The notes beneath the pieces are model-generated. The model searched no databases and was not told the DNA's origin. It saw nothing but the letters and a program-made list of their open reading frames with translations. From NCBI GenBank assembly GCA_023417885.1, contig JAEZED010000037.1:1-26539 (forward strand): 26,539 nt of DNA, given 5' to 3'. This document shows, piece after piece, positions 1-8,058 of the stretch (its first letter is position 1; every line of letters starts with the position of its first letter). This stretch comes from Planctomycetota bacterium. Its GTDB lineage: Bacteria > Planctomycetota > Phycisphaerae > Tepidisphaerales > Tepidisphaeraceae. Position numbers and translations under genes: made by a program.

Positions 1-1896
1 GCTGTAGCGCGCGCCGCGCGAAAGGTGGAGGTCATCGATCTCGCCGTGGAAGAACGACATCGCCTGACCGGCTCCGCCGACATCGCCGCCGATGACAAGG
101 GGGAGGGCGTTGGTCTTTCTCCGGCCAGCGCCGGAATGGCGTGCGACGAGGTTGCCATCGACATACAGCCGCACCTCGCTTCCGTCATACACGCCGGCCA
201 CGTGGTACCAGCGCCCGGCCCGAAGGGTTTCGCTGGCGCGGGCCGTGACGTAGCCGTCGCCAAGGTGAACGGCGAAGCTGGGGCGTCCCTTGCTCACGAA
301 GATCCCGTAGTCGCTGCTCTGCATCTTCGTCACGAGGCCGACGCGGTCGCCGAAGGACTTGGCGCGCATCCATGCCTCCAGGGTGATCGGCCCGTCGGGC
401 AGGTCCAGGTCCGCGGAAGGAATGGAAAGATGGTCTCCCTCGCCGTCCACAACGAGCGCCCGATCGGGCGCGGCGCCGGAGCGGAGGCTGGAGATGTCGA
501 TCGGCAGGGGCGTGCGCGATTCCGGCAACGTGTAGCGGAACCCCTCGGTGAGCAGGTCGGTCTTCACTGAGACATCCACCAGCTTCAGGGAGTCGTCCAC
601 GTCGCTTGCCATCCGTGCCGCGTGAAACCGGAACGCTTCGCGCCCGCCGGGGCGGATCGTGGCGTGGTTATGGTCGGGCGTGAATGTCCAGCGCGAGTCG
701 CGACTCTCGGGCATGACCGTCACGTCAACCGGGTAGTCGGTCGGGTTGCTGACCGCCACCTCGAAGCCGGCATCGACTGACGCATCTGCCGACATCGTGA
801 TCGTTCCGGAGAAATCAGGCCGGGCCTCGGCCAGCCGGATCGCCGCTCCCTGCAGCTGCTCCGTCATCTCGCGCGGATCCATCACCTCCCCGACCGGCAC
901 GGCGGCCATGCTGATGCGATCTTTCCGCACCGTGACGACGTGGAACTGGTGCAGGTATCCCACCTCCGGCACGCGGAAGGAGTTCTCGCCGCCGACCGTG
1001 GCGAGCGTGACATACTCGATTCCGTCGACGGGACCCCGGTAGGTCATGAAGTGGATGTGCCCCGCGAAGACGGCGCTGACGTTGCCGGCCTTCACAAGCA
1101 GCTCGTGCACCTTCGCCCAATCGTCGCCGTAGTTGCCCCCGCGCCAGCGGGGGTGATGCAGGAACAGGAAGACATGGTCGGCGTCGCCCGCCTTCGCTAG
1201 CGTCTGCTCGAGCCACTCGAGCTGTTCCGGGCTCATGCGCTGGCTCTCGGGCTTGCTGATCGACTTCTCCTCCGTCTCCGGGTTCCCCTCGTCGGAATAG
1301 AGGACGATGAACCAGCTGTTCTTGTGCTCGAAAGCGTACCAGAGCGGGCCGAAATGCATTTCGTACTCGCCCTCGTGCTCACCGGCGGGCCTGGCGTCGC
1401 CGGAACCGTCCTTGTCGCGCCAGTAGATGTCATGGTTGCCGGCCACCGGGAACCAGGGGCTCTTGAGTTGATCCATGATGCCCCTGAACTCGCGCACCTG
1501 CCTGAGCCATTCCGGTCGCTCGTTGTAGCCCTGGACGAGATCGCCCACCGTCATCACCAGGTCCGGCTCCAGAAGATTGGCGTCGCGCACAGCGTCGGCG
1601 AGCACGCTCACACCCGTGTCCGGTCCGCCAGTGCGGTCGCCGAAGACGGCGAACATGAAGGCATCCTCCTCAACGGGAACCGGAAGGATCTTCGCCTGCG
1701 GGCGGTCGGTGTGAAACCTTGAGCGATCGGTCTCCCGCGGCAGGGGGTCGCCGTGACGGTGATGGTGGTGACGATGGCCGATGTTCGGATTCACCGGATC
1801 CACCGGGCGGGTCGCGGGAGGCTCGTGCGCCGCGGCCGTAGTGCCGGCGACGAGGATGGCGAGGAACAGTCGGTTGACGATGTGCTTCGGGGACAT
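1..1896 (-). CDS. Exported calcineurin-like metallophosphoesterase with C-terminal LamG-like domain (3' end beyond window)
   Basis: The reading frame is open from an ATG at 1896 to base 1 (632 codons, no stop), so the gene runs off the left edge. Residues 1-23 look like a Sec signal peptide (hydrophobic FLAILVAGTTAAA, then HEPP), so the product is probably exported. A histidine-rich stretch lies at residues 41-48. Metallophosphoesterase motifs follow in order: GDRTGG (D87), GDLVQG (D119), GNHD (153-156), LHHPRW and GHIH (279-282). The first motif normally reads DxH; here it is D-R-T, so one usual metal ligand is replaced. From about residue 475 the sequence resembles a LamG/concanavalin-like domain (ALVVDGEGDHLSIP, WYHVAGVYDGSEVRLYVDG), which usually binds carbohydrate or matrix. 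Family knowledge suggests a phosphodiesterase or phosphomonoesterase; the substrate cannot be told. No clear Shine-Dalgarno precedes the ATG; the start was chosen for the signal peptide. Confidence 0.88.
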   Translation of the reverse strand, partial: MSPKHIVNRLFLAILVAGTTAAAHEPPATRPVDPVNPNIGHRHHHHRHGDPLPRETDRSRFHTDRPQAKILPVPVEEDAFMFAVFGDRTGGPDTGVSVLADAVRDANLLEPDLVMTVGDLVQGYNERPEWLRQVREFRGIMDQLKSPWFPVAGNHDIYWRDKDGSGDARPAGEHEGEYEMHFGPLWYAFEHKNSWFIVLYSDEGNPETEEKSISKPESQRMSPEQLEWLEQTLAKAGDADHVFLFLHHPRWRGGNYGDDWAKVHELLVKAGNVSAVFAGHIHFMTYRGPVDGIEYVTLATVGGENSFRVPEVGYLHQFHVVTVRKDRISMAAVPVGEVMDPREMTEQLQGAAIRLAEARPDFSGTITMSADASVDAGFEVAVSNPTDYPVDVTVMPESRDSRWTFTPDHNHATIRPGGREAFRFHAARMASDVDDSLKLVDVSVKTDLLTEGFRYTLPESRTPLPIDISSLRSGAAPDRALVVDGEGDHLSIPSADLDLPDGPITLEAWMRAKSFGDRVGLVTKMQSSDYGIFVSKGRPSFAVHLGDGYVTARASETLRAGRWYHVAGVYDGSEVRLYVDGNLVARHSGAGRRKTNALPLVIGGDVGGAGQAMSFFHGEIDDLHLSRGARYS

Positions 1897-2130
1897 GATC
1901 GGCGAGGGTAGCGGGTCAGGGGGCAAGGAGTTTGAGATTTCGGCTGACAAGTTCTTAGTCCTTCATGAGCGCAGCGCGCGGAAGGGGTGTGCGCGCGCGA
2001 TCTGAAAGATCTCTTGGCGCAAGGTTGTAGCAGTTCGAACAAGCAGCAGCGCAGCGGCGGATAGATTCCGGCCCAGTCGCGGCGAGCGTCGTCGCAAACC
2101 GAGCAATCCCCTCCCACGAAGGAGAGAAGC

Positions 2131-2823
2131 ATGCAGAAGAAGCTGCTGACCGCCTGTGCTGCCGCGGGCGTCCTGTCGATCGTTCCCGCCGCCGGCGCGG
2201 ACGTTCTGATCACCGAGTTCATGGCCAACCCCTCCGGCACCGACACGGAGCGCGAGTGGCTTGAGATCTACAACAGCGGCGATACCGCCGTCGACCTGAG
2301 CAACTACAAGATTGGAACCTCCGAAACCCCGCTCGACGGCGAGGACATGAGCCAGTTCCCCGCCGGCAGCTTCATCGAGCCGGGCCAGGTGATGGTCATC
2401 GCCGTCAACGCAGCGGCCTTCCTCGACTGGACCGGCGTGCAGGCGAGCTTCGAAGCCGTCGACACCGATCCCAACGTGCCGGATCTTCTCCCCTACGAGA
2501 CCTGGAGCGGCAATCCCAACGCCGTGCTCACGATCGCCAACAGTGAGGACCAGATCCTGCTGCTGGGAGAGAACGACGAGATCCTCGACGCCACCGCCCA
2601 CGGCGGCACCTGGGGTGACTTCAACCTCGCACAGCTCGGCAACAACGAGTCGTGGGAGCGCGTTCCGGCCGGCGTCGACACCGACACCGCCGCCGACTGG
2701 GTGCTGCGCCTCGATGGCGAGGCCACGCCGGGCGTCGTCACAACCACCCCCGTTCCGGAGCCGGCAAGCGTCGGCCTCGTCGCCGCCGGCGGTCTCGTGA
2801 TGCTGCGCCGCCGCCGCATGTAG
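2131..2823 (+). CDS. Lamin-tail-domain protein with PEP-CTERM sorting tail
   Basis: A 230-residue exported protein. An AAGGAGAG ribosome-binding site sits just upstream of the ATG at 2131. Residues 1-23 are a signal peptide (MQKKLLTACAAAGVL, AGA cleavage region). From about residue 24 the sequence matches the lamin tail domain (VLITEFMANPSG, EWLEIYNSGDTAVDLSNYKIG), a beta-sandwich common in secreted bacterial proteins. The last 23 residues are a PEP-CTERM tail: VPEPAS, a short hydrophobic helix, then an arginine-rich end (LRRRRM). Such tails are recognised by an exosortase, which is not in this window. The role is probably in the cell surface or extracellular matrix; no enzymatic motif is seen. 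The gene stands alone, divergent from the phosphoesterase gene and followed by a hairpin. Confidence 0.9.
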   Translation: MQKKLLTACAAAGVLSIVPAAGADVLITEFMANPSGTDTEREWLEIYNSGDTAVDLSNYKIGTSETPLDGEDMSQFPAGSFIEPGQVMVIAVNAAAFLDWTGVQASFEAVDTDPNVPDLLPYETWSGNPNAVLTIANSEDQILLLGENDEILDATAHGGTWGDFNLAQLGNNESWERVPAGVDTDTAADWVLRLDGEATPGVVTTTPVPEPASVGLVAAGGLVMLRRRRM

Positions 2824-2842
2824 TGATGCCGGTCGCCACCCC

Positions 2843-2874
2843 GCGCCGCCCGGCCTTCATCAGTCGGGCGGCGC
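2843..2874 (+). terminator. Hairpin after the lamin-tail/PEP-CTERM gene
   Basis: A perfect 10-bp GC-rich stem (GCGCCGCCCG at 2843-2852 with CGGGCGGCGC at 2865-2874) encloses a 12-nt loop. It lies 20 nt after the stop codon. The following bases (TTCCTC) give only a weak pyrimidine tail, so it may act as a terminator or as an mRNA 3' stabiliser. Confidence 0.6.
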
Positions 2875-2906
2875 TTCCTCAAGGGGCATTCACAGGAGAA
2901 CGACCC

Positions 2907-3383
2907 GTGACCGACCGAATCCGAGATCTGCTCCAGACGCGTGCCGGAATGATCGCGGCGCTCGGCGCCGTCGCCATCGCGCTATACCTCGGCGTTTCCT
3001 CGCTGGCCGGCGTGCTCGGCTCGTCGCCAGCGGCGGCGCTGTCGCGGCACCGGTTGTTCATCTGTGCCGAGACGGGCAAGTCGTTCCAGCGCGACGTCTC
3101 GACAGGCGCGGCGTTGCCGGTCACGTCGCCATACTCCGGCGCCCGCTCCGGATATCCCGCCGAGCTGTGCTACTGGACCCTCGATGGCGGGATCCGCCAG
3201 GAGCCGACACCGGTGCTGCTGAACAGCTACGTCGGCCGGAAGGGGCCCACCTTCTGCACCGACTGCGACCGGCTGGTGCGCGCGTGGAACCCGCGACCAG
3301 TCCCGGGCGAGCCTCCGCCGACGCGGGCGCAGCTCGAGACGAAGCGCGCCCGCACGGCCCTTGGAAAGCTCGTAGACGAATAG
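2907..3383 (+). CDS. Small membrane-anchored protein with CxxC motif, upstream of pseudopilin
   Basis: A 158-residue protein of unknown function. The GTG at 2907 was chosen because CAGGAGA lies about 8 nt upstream and because the residues from here form a natural N-terminus (MTDRIRDLLQ) before one transmembrane helix at about 15-36. The rest would be extracytoplasmic. Four cysteines are present, C53, C88, C117 and C120, the last two in a CTDC motif. This could be a zinc ribbon or a disulphide-bonded fold; the sequence alone does not decide. The C-terminus is proline- and arginine-rich. The stop is 38 nt before the pseudopilin start, so the two are probably cotranscribed and the protein may serve the same secretion or pilus system. 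An in-frame open stretch extends upstream but overlaps the PEP-CTERM gene and reads as GC-rich noise. Confidence 0.75.
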   Translation: MTDRIRDLLQTRAGMIAALGAVAIALYLGVSSLAGVLGSSPAAALSRHRLFICAETGKSFQRDVSTGAALPVTSPYSGARSGYPAELCYWTLDGGIRQEPTPVLLNSYVGRKGPTFCTDCDRLVRAWNPRPVPGEPPPTRAQLETKRARTALGKLVDE

Positions 3384-3421
3384 ACGCGATCCGCAACCTC
3401 AGGAGCCAGGAAGGCAGAACC

Positions 3422-4516
3422 ATGAACAACCGCATGAACCGTCCACCGACTCGCGCCGTGCAGAGACGCCGCGCGTTTACCCTTGTTGAGCTGCTGGTCG
3501 TCATTGGAATCATCGCGCTTCTGATCAGCGTGCTGCTTCCAACGCTGAGCCAGGCGCGCCGCTCCGCCCGCAGCGTCGTGTGCGCCTCAAACGTCCGCAG
3601 CATCCTCCAGGGAATGATCCTCTACGCCAACGAGTACGAAGGGGCCATTCCGGGCAGCGCCTGGACGAGCGGGCGCCACGCTTATGCCCCGGGCGCCAGC
3701 AACTACAACCTCCCGGACGTCAGCCACATCAACGATTGGCAGGCACCCATCGGCCGCATGCTGGGGTTCCAGTTCAACACCGGCAAGTACATCGCGGACC
3801 GGCGCGAGCGCTTCGCCGATCTGATGCAGCGAAACGAATTCCACTGCCCCGAGAACGACCTGATCGGCACGCCCGATCCCACCGGCCTTCCCTTCAGCGC
3901 CGACAACAGCCCGATGCCGCTCGGTTCGTACGTAACCGCCGTCAACTTCATGTACCGGCACAACTATCGCAACACCAACAGCGACAGCGGCTGGGACGTC
4001 GGCCAGATCGGCGAGACCTACGCCCGCACCGACTACAACCCGCCGCAGGGCTACACCCCGAAGGTCACCCGCGTCGGCAACCCGTCACAGAAGGTCTTCA
4101 TCGCCGACGGCGCGAAGTACTCCCGGCCCGACCTCCCGCCGATGATCCCGTTCACCTTCCGCTTCGACTACGGCGGCGCGTACGGCGATCGCGGGCCCTG
4201 GCAGGTCTTCAGCAACGCCTGGAACCGGGAGCACGCGCCGGGGAACGACACGGGCGACGGCTTCAACGGGGAAATCGACGCCCGCTTCTACGGCTTCCGC
4301 CACGGCCGCGGCGTCGACCGCGGAGCCGCCAACACGTTCAAGTTCAACGTCGGCTTCTACGACGGCCACGTCCAGCTCATGGGTGACCTCGAGGGGTCGA
4401 ACCCGGCGATGTGGAACCCGAAAGACACCGTCCTCGGAATCAACGGCGGCCGCGTCTATCAGGATGTCATCGACACCTACTACGACGGCGTGGAAGGCGT
4501 CTACATCGCGCCGTAG
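3422..4516 (+). CDS. Type II secretion/pilus pseudopilin with C-terminal DG tail motif
   Basis: A 364-residue protein. The ATG at 3422 follows purine-rich AGGAG and GGAAGG stretches. The N-terminus has a short basic leader (RRR) and the prepilin cleavage/methylation motif AFTLVELLVVIGIIALLISV, where a prepilin peptidase would cut before the Phe and methylate it; the hydrophobic helix anchors the pilin. Downstream, LSQARRSARSVVCASNVRSI and a glycine/tyrosine-rich body match the large planctomycete family of pseudopilin-like proteins. Near the C-terminus FYDGHVQLM matches the DG part of the H-X9-DG tail. The nearest preceding His (FRHGRG) is about 19 residues before DG rather than 9, so this is a variant. 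These paralogues are abundant in planctomycetes and their individual roles are unknown. Two hairpins close the unit. Confidence 0.92.
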   Translation: MNNRMNRPPTRAVQRRRAFTLVELLVVIGIIALLISVLLPTLSQARRSARSVVCASNVRSILQGMILYANEYEGAIPGSAWTSGRHAYAPGASNYNLPDVSHINDWQAPIGRMLGFQFNTGKYIADRRERFADLMQRNEFHCPENDLIGTPDPTGLPFSADNSPMPLGSYVTAVNFMYRHNYRNTNSDSGWDVGQIGETYARTDYNPPQGYTPKVTRVGNPSQKVFIADGAKYSRPDLPPMIPFTFRFDYGGAYGDRGPWQVFSNAWNREHAPGNDTGDGFNGEIDARFYGFRHGRGVDRGAANTFKFNVGFYDGHVQLMGDLEGSNPAMWNPKDTVLGINGGRVYQDVIDTYYDGVEGVYIAP

Positions 4517-4521
4517 CGGCG

Positions 4522-4545
4522 GGATGCGCAGGCACCTGCGCATCC
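4522..4545 (+). repeat. Perfect inverted repeat just after the pseudopilin stop
   Basis: Arms GGATGCGCAGG and CCTGCGCATCC (11 bp each) are separated by CA. It begins 6 nt after the stop codon and precedes a second hairpin by 16 nt. It can form an mRNA hairpin, or act as a DNA palindrome; no T-run follows. Confidence 0.6.
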
Positions 4546-4561
4546 GGTCACTTTGAAGGCG

Positions 4562-4588
4562 CGGAGCCGTGTCAATGGCACGGCTCCG
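4562..4588 (+). terminator. Strong hairpin, probable terminator of the pseudopilin unit
   Basis: A perfect 10-bp stem (CGGAGCCGTG with CACGGCTCCG) encloses a 7-nt loop TCAATGG and is followed by TGTCGTTT. The short T-run is modest, but position and stem strength fit a factor-independent terminator. Confidence 0.65.
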
Positions 4589-4686
4589 TGTCGTTTGCGC
4601 GGTGCGCGAGTGACTGCTTCGCGTGGTTTCGCGCACTTCTAGCGCTGCCTGAGCGCATGCTGCCACGGCACGGATAGATTCCACGC

Positions 4687-6201
4687 ATGACCCTCGCCAG
4701 CGCCTGTACCGCACTCTTTTTGGGCACGATCCAGCTTCTCCCCGCGGCCGCTCCTGCCAGCCAGCCGTCCACGCGGCCGGTCGAGAACGCACCCGAGGCT
4801 GTCCGGGAGGAGCAGCCGCGGAACATCATCGTGATGATCGCCGACGGGGCCGGCTACAACACCCTCGCCGCCACGCGCTACTGGACGGGCGAGGCCCTCG
4901 CCGTGGATGCGCCGCAGTGGCGCCAGGCGGCACTGGCCGCTCATGCCCTGCGCGGCGACGACGGACCGGCGGAGGGACATGCTCCCGATTCGCAGAGCCC
5001 CGCTTATGCCTATAACCCGCAGCTAAGCCACGACCAGCGGCCGGCGCACGGTGTCCGCCCCGGCGCCGGCGAAGTGCTGGGCCGGCTCTACCCGCGCGCG
5101 TTCTCTGGTTACGAGTGGCACCGCGACTTCCGGCCCGACTCCGCCAACACCATGACCGCCATGATGACGGGCGTCGCGACCTATCCCGGCGCCATCAACG
5201 TCGATGGCAATGGTCATCCCCTCCGCAGCATGGCAGAGGCGGCCTCGGCGGCGGGCAAGCGCGTCGGCGTCGTCAGCAGCGTCCAATGGAACCACGCGAC
5301 ACCCGCTTCGGCGGCCGGAGCCCACAACCGCAGCCGCGACAACTACCACGAGCTGGCGCGCGAGATTCTCACCGCCGGCGTCGCCGACGTCCTGGCCGGG
5401 CCGAACAATCCCGACTACGACGACGATGGCCGCCGGCGCGTGACGCCTTCCTACAAGTACATCGCTGAGGCCGAGTGGAGCGCGCTGAAGCTCGGCACCC
5501 TCGCCGACGAGCACGGGCGGCGCTGGACGCTGGTGCAGAACACCCAGTCGGTCATCGCGCTGGCGGAGGGGGAGGCGCCGGACAAGCTTGTCATCAGCCC
5601 GAAGGTGTATCGCACGCTCCAGCAGAAGCGCAGCAGTGCCGGAGACGCGCGCCAGACCCGGCCCGGCGAGGATCCACGCCTGCCGCATCAACCGACGCTG
5701 GCGGATCTGTCACGCGCTGCCCTGAACGCGATCGACGACGACCCCGACGGCTTCTTCCTCGTGATCGAAGGAGGCGCCATCGACTGGGCCATGCATCAGA
5801 ACCAGCTCGGCCGCATGATCGAGGAGTACCAGGATTTCGACGAGGCGGTGTACGCGGTGATCGATTACCTCGACGCGGGCACGAACGGCCACACGTGGGA
5901 GAACACGCTGGTGGTGGTCACCGCTGATCACGACCACCTGCTGCTCGGGCCCGACGCGGAACGGGAGGCGTTTCAGCCGGTGCAGGATCGCGGGCCGGGA
6001 AACCTTCCAGGCGCCCGCTGGTTCTTCGACCACCACAGCAACCAGCTCGTGCCCCTCTTCGTGCGCGGCGCCGGGGCACAGCGCGTGATGGCGCTGGCGA
6101 TGCAGCAGGATGAGCCTGCGGCTCCGGGGCAATCTCGCGGCCGCTACATGCATCAGGCACGCCTGGGCGGCCTGTTGCTGGAGCTGGTCGCACGCCACTG
6201 A
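4687..6201 (+). CDS. Exported alkaline phosphatase (PhoA superfamily)
   Basis: A 504-residue phosphomonoesterase. Residues 1-25 form a probable signal peptide (LASACTALFLGTIQLLPAAAPAS), followed by a PSTRP linker, so it likely acts outside the cytoplasm to release phosphate. Catalytic elements of the alkaline phosphatase family are in order: MIADGAG (D53, metal), DSANTMTAMMTG (D151, nucleophile S152), IEGGAIDWAMH (E361, D366, H370), TADHDH (D414, H415) and FFDHHSN (H449/H450). All key metal and nucleophile residues are present, so it should be active. The gap from D53 to S152 is about 100 residues, longer than the roughly 50 in E. coli PhoA, and holds a low-complexity PAEGHAPDSQSP segment. 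The ATG was chosen for the signal peptide; no good Shine-Dalgarno is visible. It is monocistronic by spacing (170 nt upstream, 123 nt downstream). No Pho box was identified. Confidence 0.93.
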   Translation: MTLASACTALFLGTIQLLPAAAPASQPSTRPVENAPEAVREEQPRNIIVMIADGAGYNTLAATRYWTGEALAVDAPQWRQAALAAHALRGDDGPAEGHAPDSQSPAYAYNPQLSHDQRPAHGVRPGAGEVLGRLYPRAFSGYEWHRDFRPDSANTMTAMMTGVATYPGAINVDGNGHPLRSMAEAASAAGKRVGVVSSVQWNHATPASAAGAHNRSRDNYHELAREILTAGVADVLAGPNNPDYDDDGRRRVTPSYKYIAEAEWSALKLGTLADEHGRRWTLVQNTQSVIALAEGEAPDKLVISPKVYRTLQQKRSSAGDARQTRPGEDPRLPHQPTLADLSRAALNAIDDDPDGFFLVIEGGAIDWAMHQNQLGRMIEEYQDFDEAVYAVIDYLDAGTNGHTWENTLVVVTADHDHLLLGPDAEREAFQPVQDRGPGNLPGARWFFDHHSNQLVPLFVRGAGAQRVMALAMQQDEPAAPGQSRGRYMHQARLGGLLLELVARH

Positions 6202-6324
6202 TCCCGGGCGCAGCCGTCCAGCCCGGCTCCTGCCGCGTACCGGGACGACTCACGCCCAGATCCCGGCAGAGCGGATGTTGCGATCGGCGGGTTTCGCCGC
6301 GTTCCGCGCATACGCTTCTGCCGC

Positions 6325-7782
6325 ATGCTGCTGAGCATCACGACAACTCGCCAGCCCGCGACGGACCTCGGATTCCTCCTGCACAAGAACCCGGCGCGGC
6401 CGCAGGTGAAGGAGCTCTCATTCGGCGCCGCGCATGTCTTCTACCCGGAGGCCGCCGAGGCGCGTTGCACGGCGGTGATGCTGCTGGAGATCGACCCGAT
6501 CTCCCTGGTTCGTGGCCGTCCCGGGCGGGGGAGCCAGTCGGCGCCGTCGTTCTCGCTCGGGCAGTACGTCAACGACCGGCCGTACGCCGCCTCGTCGTTT
6601 CTCTCCGTTGCCATTGCGCAGGTCTACGGCAGCGCGCTCTCGGGGCGAAGCAGGGAACGCCCCGATCTCGCCGCGGCGGCCATTCCGCTGACCGCGAGCA
6701 TCACCGCCGTCCCGTGCCGCGGGGGAGAGGCGTTTCTGCACCGGTTGTTCGAACCGCTGGGTTACACGGTCACGGCAGAGCAGCACCCGCTGGATGAGCA
6801 GTATCCGGAGTGGGGCGAGGGCGCGTACTTCACGGTCACGCTGGAGCAGACGATCCGGCTTTCGGATCTGCTCAGCCACCTGTACGTTCTGATCCCGGTG
6901 CTCGACGCCGACAAGCACTACTACGTCGGCGAGGAGGAGGTGGCCAAGCTCCTGCGGCACGGCGAAGGCTGGCTCGCGCAGCATCCTGAGAAGGAGTCGA
7001 TCGCGCGGCGCTATCTCAAGCGCCGGCAGTCACTCGTGCGGCAGGCGCTGGATCGGCTCGTGGCCGATGAGGTGCCGCTGGTCGAGGAGGCCCTGCACGC
7101 CGCGGCCGAGGAGGAGGCGGCGGTCGAGCGGCCGTTGAGCTTGAACGAGCAGCGGATGAACACCGTCCTGGGCGTGCTCCGGGCCGCCGGGGCCAGGAGC
7201 GTGCTCGACCTGGGCTGCGGGGAGGGCGGGCTGCTCCGGCGATTGCTGGAGGAAAAGCAGTTCGAGCAGATCGTCGGCGTCGATGTCTCCAGCCGTGCAC
7301 TGGAGTTCGCGGAGAGGAAGCTGAAGCTGGAGCGCCTGCCGGCGGCGAAGGGCCAGCGCATCAGTCTGCTCCAGGGCGCGCTGACCTATCGCGACCGCCG
7401 GCTGGAGGCGGGCGGCCTGACGGGGCCCGAGGGGTTCGACGCCGCGTGCCTGGTGGAGGTGATCGAGCACCTCGATCCACCTCGGCTAGCGGGAATGGAG
7501 CGGGTCGTCTTCGAGTTCATCCGTCCCCGCGCCGTCGTGGTGACGACGCCCAACGCCGAGTACAACGTGAATTGGGAGTCGCTCCCGGCGGGGCGTTTCC
7601 GTCACCGCGACCATCGGTTCGAGTGGACGCGCGTGGAGTTCCGCGGCTGGTGCGAGGCCGTCGCTTCCCGGTTCCGCTATGAAGCACGCTTCCTGCCGAT
7701 CGGCCCGGAAGATGAGCGCACCGGCCCGCCGACGCAGATGGCGGTGTTCGAGCGGTTGGATTCTACACAGACGGATGTGTAA
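6325..7782 (+). CDS. hen1: Hen1, 3'-terminal RNA ribose 2'-O-methyltransferase
   Basis: A 485-residue protein. Bacterial Hen1 uses S-adenosylmethionine to methylate the 2'-OH of the 3'-terminal ribose of broken RNA, so that after Pnkp sealing the junction resists the same ribotoxin. The N-terminal half (MLLSITTTRQPATDLGFLLHKNP, with K/H/Y-rich YFTVTLEQTIRLSDLLSHLYVLIPVLD) matches the bacterial Hen1 N-terminal domain that supports Pnkp ligase activity. The C-terminal half is the methyltransferase: VLDLGCGEGG at about 293 (SAM loop), EVIEHL with E378, E381 and H382, and RHRDHRFEW with H430, the expected Hen1 metal ligands. TPNAEYN follows motif IV. The ATG at 6325 fits the conserved family N-terminus. 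It is the first gene of a tight four-gene unit with vapB, vapC and pnkp, starting 9 nt before vapB. Confidence 0.95.
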   Translation: MLLSITTTRQPATDLGFLLHKNPARPQVKELSFGAAHVFYPEAAEARCTAVMLLEIDPISLVRGRPGRGSQSAPSFSLGQYVNDRPYAASSFLSVAIAQVYGSALSGRSRERPDLAAAAIPLTASITAVPCRGGEAFLHRLFEPLGYTVTAEQHPLDEQYPEWGEGAYFTVTLEQTIRLSDLLSHLYVLIPVLDADKHYYVGEEEVAKLLRHGEGWLAQHPEKESIARRYLKRRQSLVRQALDRLVADEVPLVEEALHAAAEEEAAVERPLSLNEQRMNTVLGVLRAAGARSVLDLGCGEGGLLRRLLEEKQFEQIVGVDVSSRALEFAERKLKLERLPAAKGQRISLLQGALTYRDRRLEAGGLTGPEGFDAACLVEVIEHLDPPRLAGMERVVFEFIRPRAVVVTTPNAEYNVNWESLPAGRFRHRDHRFEWTRVEFRGWCEAVASRFRYEARFLPIGPEDERTGPPTQMAVFERLDSTQTDV

Positions 7783-7785
7783 GAT
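7756..7785 (+). promoter_or_regulatory. Candidate toxin-antitoxin operator/promoter overlapping the hen1 stop
   Basis: An inverted repeat TACACA (7764-7769) and TGTGTA (7776-7781), 6-nt spacer, lies across the hen1 stop codon and 7-28 nt before the vapB ATG. A possible promoter overlaps it: TTGGAT, 18-nt spacer, TAAGAT (7780-7785). The tract is clearly AT-richer than its surroundings. VapB-type antitoxins commonly bind such palindromes at their own promoters; this site is inferred, not proven. Confidence 0.45.
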
Positions 7786-7791
7786 TCGGCC

Positions 7792-8058
7792 ATGGCGACG
7801 AACTTGGATCTCGACGATCGGCTCATCAGACAAGCCGTCAAGGCGGGCGGGCACCGAACGAAGCGCGAGGCGGTCAACGCCGCGCTGCGGGAGTACGTCC
7901 AGGCCCTGCATCGGCGCGACTTTTTCGCCATGACCGGAGAGTTTCCGGATCTGCCGGAGAACGCCAGGGGCCTGCGGCAGCGCGATCTGAAACGCGTTCC
8001 CGCCGGCCGGCAGAAGGGCCGTCGCGCCGCCGACGGCGATAAGCGAAAGGCCTCATGA
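7792..8058 (+). CDS. vapB: VapB-family antitoxin (ribbon-helix-helix type)
   Basis: An 88-residue protein. The N-terminus (MATNLDLDDRLIRQAVKAGG, then HRTKREAVNAALREYVQ) matches the VapB/DUF2191-type antitoxins: a short beta-strand followed by two helices that dimerise and bind operator DNA. The C-terminal half from about residue 45 (MTGEFPDLPENARGLRQRD) would bind and block the toxin; it is basic and unusually long for this group. It starts 9 nt after hen1 stops and its TGA overlaps the ATG of the toxin gene by 4 nt, the classic antitoxin-first order with translational coupling. It probably represses the whole vapBC-pnkp segment through the palindrome just upstream. No strong Shine-Dalgarno is visible, so it may be translated by reinitiation after hen1. 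Confidence 0.85.
   Translation: MATNLDLDDRLIRQAVKAGGHRTKREAVNAALREYVQALHRRDFFAMTGEFPDLPENARGLRQRDLKRVPAGRQKGRRAADGDKRKAS

Noticed and set aside
1897..2130. Search for promoters in the divergent region between the first two genes
   Set aside because: TTGAGA near 1929 and CTGACA near 1943 have no acceptable -10 partner at 16-18 nt, so no site is claimed.
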